From an uncultured Rhizobium sp. (GTDB lineage Bacteria > Pseudomonadota > Alphaproteobacteria > Rhizobiales > Rhizobiaceae), in the NCBI GenBank assembly GCA_945952415.1, contig CAMFIF010000003.1, positions 62,001 to 126,000 of the forward strand: DNA of 64,000 nt, given 5' to 3'. The translations under genes and the position numbers were made by a program. Below, one piece after another: positions 60,177 through 64,000 of the stretch. The notes beneath the pieces are model-generated. The model ran no database searches. It saw only the letters and a program-made list of their open reading frames with translations, and had not been told where the DNA came from. How positions within the stretch are numbered: position 1 is the stretch's first letter; every line of letters begins with the position of its first letter.

Positions 60177-61133
60177 ATGAATATGCAGCTCATGCTGAAG
60201 CTTGCCTTTGCCTCAACCATGTCCTTTGTCGCACTTTCCGCAGCACCCGCCCATGCGGCCGATCCGGAATCCTGCGCGACCGTGCGTTTCGCCGATGTGG
60301 GCTGGACCGACATCACCGCCACCACCGCCACCACCTCCGTGGTGCTGAAGGCCCTCGGCTACCAGACGGACGTCAAGGTCCTCTCGGTTCCGGTGACCTA
60401 TACCTCGCTGAAGAACAAGGATATCGACGTCTTCCTCGGCAACTGGATGCCGACCATGGAAGCCGACATCAAGCCCTATCGCGAGGACAAGTCGGTTGAA
60501 GTCGTGCGCGCCAACCTCGAAGGCGCGAAATACACGCTCGCCACCAACGAGAAGGGTGCTGCCCTCGGCATCAAGGACTTCAAGGACATCGCCGCCCATT
60601 CGGCCGACCTCGAAGGCAAGATCTACGGCATCGAGCCGGGCAATGACGGCAACCGCCTGATCCTCGACATGGTCGACAAGAACACCTTCGGCCTGAAGGA
60701 TTTCGAAGTGGTGGAATCCTCCGAACAGGGCATGCTGGCGCAGGTTGCCCGCGCCGAGAAGGAAGGCAAGCCGGTGGTGTTCCTCGGCTGGGCCCCGCAT
60801 CCGATGAACAACAATTTCAAGCTGACCTATCTGTCCGGCGGCGATGACATCTTCGGGCCGAACTATGGCGGCGCCACCGTCTACACCAACGTGCGCGGCG
60901 GCTATGCGGCCGAGTGCCCGAATGTCGGCAAGCTCCTGCAGAACCTCGCCTTCACCCTGCCGATGGAAGCAGACGTGATGGGCAAGATCTCCGACGAAGG
61001 CAAGGAGCCGGAAGCGGCTGCCACCGAATATCTCAAGGCCAACCCGGCCACGATCGAACCCTGGCTTGCGGGCGTGACCACGCTCGATGGCAAGGATGGC
61101 CTGGCGGCCGTCAAGTCCGCCCTCGGCCTCTGA
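60177..61133 (+). CDS. choX: Choline ABC transporter substrate-binding protein
   Basis: Signal peptide; VRFADVGWTDITATTATTSVVLKALGY...DVFLGNWMPTMEADIKPY. Confidence 0.93.
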   Translation: MNMQLMLKLAFASTMSFVALSAAPAHAADPESCATVRFADVGWTDITATTATTSVVLKALGYQTDVKVLSVPVTYTSLKNKDIDVFLGNWMPTMEADIKPYREDKSVEVVRANLEGAKYTLATNEKGAALGIKDFKDIAAHSADLEGKIYGIEPGNDGNRLILDMVDKNTFGLKDFEVVESSEQGMLAQVARAEKEGKPVVFLGWAPHPMNNNFKLTYLSGGDDIFGPNYGGATVYTNVRGGYAAECPNVGKLLQNLAFTLPMEADVMGKISDEGKEPEAAATEYLKANPATIEPWLAGVTTLDGKDGLAAVKSALGL

Positions 61134-61146
61134 GAAATACCTGATC

Positions 61147-61185
61147 AAAGGGCGGGCACCGGAAAAGTCCCGCCCTTTCTTCTTA
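61147..61185 (+). terminator. Intra-operon terminator/attenuating hairpin between choX and choW
   Basis: AAAGGGCGGG-caccggaaaagt-CCCGCCCTTT-CTTCTTAT. Confidence 0.8.
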
Positions 61186-61270
61186 TCCCCCCATTCAATC
61201 GATCTAGATATCGATCGGCACCCTATTGTTCTTGCGTGGGTCCGATAGCGAACACGAACAGGCTGGAAAC

Positions 61271-62146
61271 GTGGACTGGCTATCTTCTTACAAACTGCCG
61301 ATCGGGCAGGGAGCGAAGGCCTTTGTCGACTGGCTGACCACCAGTGGCGAATGGCTGTTCAACGCACTATCTGCCATCCTTCAGGCGAGCATCGACCTGC
61401 TGCTCTTCCTGCTGCAGGGGCCCTTTCTGAAGGGCACCGCGCTGGAACAGGTCTATCCGCTCATCATCATCGCGCTCATCTCGGCCTTCGCCTGGTACAT
61501 GCGCCGCTCGCTGGGCGTCACGCTGTTTACCGCCTTCGGCCTGCTGCTGATCGTCAACCAGGGCTACTGGAAGGAAACGACCGAGACGCTCGCCCTCGTG
61601 CTGGCGGCCAGCGCCGTCTCGATGACGGTAGGCATTCCGCTCGGCATTGCCGCCGCGCGCCGGCCGGTCGTCTATGCCATCATGCGGCCGATCCTCGACC
61701 TCATGCAGACGATCCCGACCTTTGTCTATCTCATTCCGGCGCTGATCCTCTTCGGCCTCGGCATGGTGCCGGGGCTGATCGCAACGGTGATCTTTGCCAT
61801 TCCCGCGCCGATCCGCCTGACCAGGCTCGGCATCATCTCCACCCCGCCGGCCCTGGTTGAAGCGGCCCAGGCCTTCGGCGCCACGCCCGGCCAGGTGTTG
61901 AAGAAGGTGGAACTGCCCTTCGCCATGCCGCAGATCATGGCGGGTCTGACCCAGACCATCATGCTCTCGCTGTCGATGGTCGTCATCGCCGCCCTCGTCG
62001 GCGCAAACGGCCTCGGCGTGCCGGTGGTGCGGGCGCTGAACTCGGTCAACGTCGCCAAGGGTTTCGAGGCAGGCCTCTGCATCGTCATCCTCGCGATCAT
62101 TCTCGATCGCGTGTTCCGGACTTCTGACGCGGGAGATGTGGCATGA
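61271..62146 (+). CDS. choW: Choline ABC transporter permease
   Basis: VGIPLGIAAARRPVVYAIMRPILDLMQTIPTFVYLIPALILFGLGMVPGLIATVIFAIPAPIRLT; GTG start likely (GTGGACTGGCTATCT). Confidence 0.93.
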   Translation: MDWLSSYKLPIGQGAKAFVDWLTTSGEWLFNALSAILQASIDLLLFLLQGPFLKGTALEQVYPLIIIALISAFAWYMRRSLGVTLFTAFGLLLIVNQGYWKETTETLALVLAASAVSMTVGIPLGIAAARRPVVYAIMRPILDLMQTIPTFVYLIPALILFGLGMVPGLIATVIFAIPAPIRLTRLGIISTPPALVEAAQAFGATPGQVLKKVELPFAMPQIMAGLTQTIMLSLSMVVIAALVGANGLGVPVVRALNSVNVAKGFEAGLCIVILAIILDRVFRTSDAGDVA

Positions 62147-63195
62147 CGGCGGCTGTCACCTTCAACAATGTTTCGATCATCTTCGGCAAGGAGCCGGATG
62201 CGGCCCTGAAGCTCGTCGACCAGGGCAAGTCCCGCGACGAGATCGGCCACGAGACCGGCATGGTACTGGGCGTGGCAGACGCGACGCTCACCATCGAGGA
62301 AGGCGAAATCCTCGTGCTCATGGGGCTTTCCGGCTCCGGCAAGTCGACCCTGCTGCGCGCCGTGAACGGGCTTGCGCCCGTGGTGCGGGGCGAGGTGAGC
62401 GTGGCAACGCCGGCGGGGCCGATCAACCCCTACCGCTCGACTGCGAAATCGCTCCGCGAATTCCGCATGCACATCGTCTCCATGGTTTTCCAGCAATTCG
62501 CCCTCCTGCCCTGGCGCACGGTGGCGGAGAATGTCGGCTTCGGTCTGGAACTGGCCAACGTGCCCGAGGCGGAGCGCAGCAAGCGCGTGGCCGAGCAGCT
62601 GGAACTGGTGAACCTCACCAAATGGGCCAATCGTAAGGTCAACGAGCTTTCCGGCGGCATGCAGCAGCGCGTGGGCCTGGCCCGTGCCTTTGCCACCGGC
62701 GCGCCGATCCTGCTCATGGACGAGCCCTTCTCCGCGCTCGACCCGCTGATCCGCACCCGCCTGCAGGACGAGCTCCTGGAATTCCAGCGTCGCCTGAAGA
62801 AGACCATCCTCTTCGTCAGCCACGACCTGGACGAAGCTTTCCGCATCGGCAACCGCATCGCCATCATGGAAGGCGGCCGCATCATCCAGTGCGGCACCCC
62901 GCAGGAGATCGTCAAGAACCCGGCAAACCAGTATGTGGCGGATTTCGTGGCCAACATGAACCCGATCAACATGCTGACCGCCGCCGACGTGATGCAGGGC
63001 GGCATAGCCCCCGGGCCGGCCGATGCGCCCGTTTCCGGCAATGCCGCGCCCACCACGCCGCTCGTCGACATTCTCGATACGCTCGCCCGCAAGCCGGGCA
63101 ATATCGGAGTTGTGGACAATGGCGCAATTATTGGCACAATCAATGCCCAGAACATCATTGAAGGGCTGACGCGCCACCGCCGCAAGGACGGCTGA
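62143..63195 (+). CDS. choV: Choline ABC transporter ATP-binding protein
   Basis: VLMGLSGSGKSTLLRAVNGLAPV, ELSGGMQQRVGLARAFATGAPILLMDEPFSALDPL; ATGA overlap with choW. Confidence 0.95.
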   Translation: MTAAVTFNNVSIIFGKEPDAALKLVDQGKSRDEIGHETGMVLGVADATLTIEEGEILVLMGLSGSGKSTLLRAVNGLAPVVRGEVSVATPAGPINPYRSTAKSLREFRMHIVSMVFQQFALLPWRTVAENVGFGLELANVPEAERSKRVAEQLELVNLTKWANRKVNELSGGMQQRVGLARAFATGAPILLMDEPFSALDPLIRTRLQDELLEFQRRLKKTILFVSHDLDEAFRIGNRIAIMEGGRIIQCGTPQEIVKNPANQYVADFVANMNPINMLTAADVMQGGIAPGPADAPVSGNAAPTTPLVDILDTLARKPGNIGVVDNGAIIGTINAQNIIEGLTRHRRKDG

Positions 63196-63227
63196 GCCGG
63201 CGCCCTTCTTTCCGGAAGGGCAGGCAG

Positions 63228-63977
63228 TTGAACGAGAAACCTTCGGTCCTCCGGGTGACCGACGACGATGCAAGACGGGAAGCGCGCACCCTCATGCGGG
63301 GGGCGCGCTTTTCTGCGCTTGCCGTCATCGATCCGCAGACGGGCTTTCCGAGCGCCACCCGCGTGCTGACGGCAACCGCACCCGACGGAACCCCGGTCAT
63401 CCTCGTATCCGCGCTCTCCGCCCATACAAGGGCGCTGGAGCAGGATCCGCGCTGTTCCCTCCTCTCGGGCGAACCCGGCAAGGGAGATCCGCTCGCCTAC
63501 CCCCGCCTCAGCCTCCAGGCCCGCGCCCGCCGGGTGGAGCGCAGCGAGCCGCTGCACCAGTGGCTGCGCGGCCGCTTCCTGCGCCGCCATCCCAAATCCG
63601 CGCTCTACATCGACTTTGACGATTTTCGATTCGTGAAGCTCGAACCGGTCACCGCGAATCTCAACGGGGGATTCGGCAAGGCCTATGTGATCGACGGTCA
63701 GGATCTCATAATCAGCCATCCGGACACGGAGCGCTTGGCTCAAAATGAACAGGAAATTTTAGAGGAAATCACAACTTCAAATTTAGGTTTGGCCCAGGAA
63801 GTTGCTAGAACAAAATATCGCGATGAGCGGGATGACTGGCAATTTACAGCTTTGGATATGGGCGGAATTGAAGTTTCCTCAAAAAATATTCTCCTGAGAG
63901 TGGAAATTCCATTCCAGGATATGAACCTGACTCATATGGCTTCAGACATTCGAAAAGTAGCATGTTCAATACCCTAA
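63228..63977 (+). CDS. HugZ-like / pyridoxamine 5'-phosphate oxidase-fold protein
   Basis: RGARFSALAVIDPQTGFPSATRVLTATAPDGTPVILVSALSAHTRALEQDPRCSLLSGEPGKGDPLAYPRLSLQ. The C-terminal part is AT-rich and atypical. Confidence 0.82.
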   Translation: MNEKPSVLRVTDDDARREARTLMRGARFSALAVIDPQTGFPSATRVLTATAPDGTPVILVSALSAHTRALEQDPRCSLLSGEPGKGDPLAYPRLSLQARARRVERSEPLHQWLRGRFLRRHPKSALYIDFDDFRFVKLEPVTANLNGGFGKAYVIDGQDLIISHPDTERLAQNEQEILEEITTSNLGLAQEVARTKYRDERDDWQFTALDMGGIEVSSKNILLRVEIPFQDMNLTHMASDIRKVACSIP

Positions 63978-64000
63978 TTTTAGTGATATACAATTATGTT

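Noticed and set aside
61726-63743. Long minus-strand ORFs (61726-63273 and 62430-63743)
   Set aside because: Antisense to choW, choV and the HugZ-like gene, whose motifs are unambiguous.

Overview
The window is a GC-rich alphaproteobacterial chromosome segment, most likely Rhizobiales. The call rests on gene content: petABC, fused trpE(G), choXWV, hemF, apt, fhs, and the CCA/NUDIX/DUF1285/MoxR block. Most of it is densely packed housekeeping and conserved hypothetical genes. I saw no prophage, IS element, CRISPR array, rRNA or tRNA. The main points of interest are: (1) a tight five-gene operon at about 51.9-58.6 kb, with a coiled-coil protein, an unknown protein, an AAA+ ATPase, a DUF6638-like protein and a membrane-anchored DUF2333-like protein, whose function I cannot name; (2) two amino-acid leader-peptide/attenuator-type 5' regions not in the ORF track, a trpL (MNTSLNMIANWWWAR) before trpE(G) and a Leu-rich leader ending NSLLLLGLIRGCRVR before leuA, both apparently leaderless; (3) a GC-composition break at about 63.73 kb inside the HugZ-like gene, where the C-terminal half becomes AT-rich and the HMNADH motif appears lost; (4) two toxin-antitoxin modules, one with palindromic operator candidates; (5) a RIME-like paired palindrome with within-arm compensatory changes; (6) a protein with an I78-inhibitor-like C-terminus; (7) a hairpin/terminator between choX and choW. 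Very long antisense ORFs (up to 1573 aa) were judged to be GC-bias shadows. All family calls come from reading motifs by eye; no database search was run.
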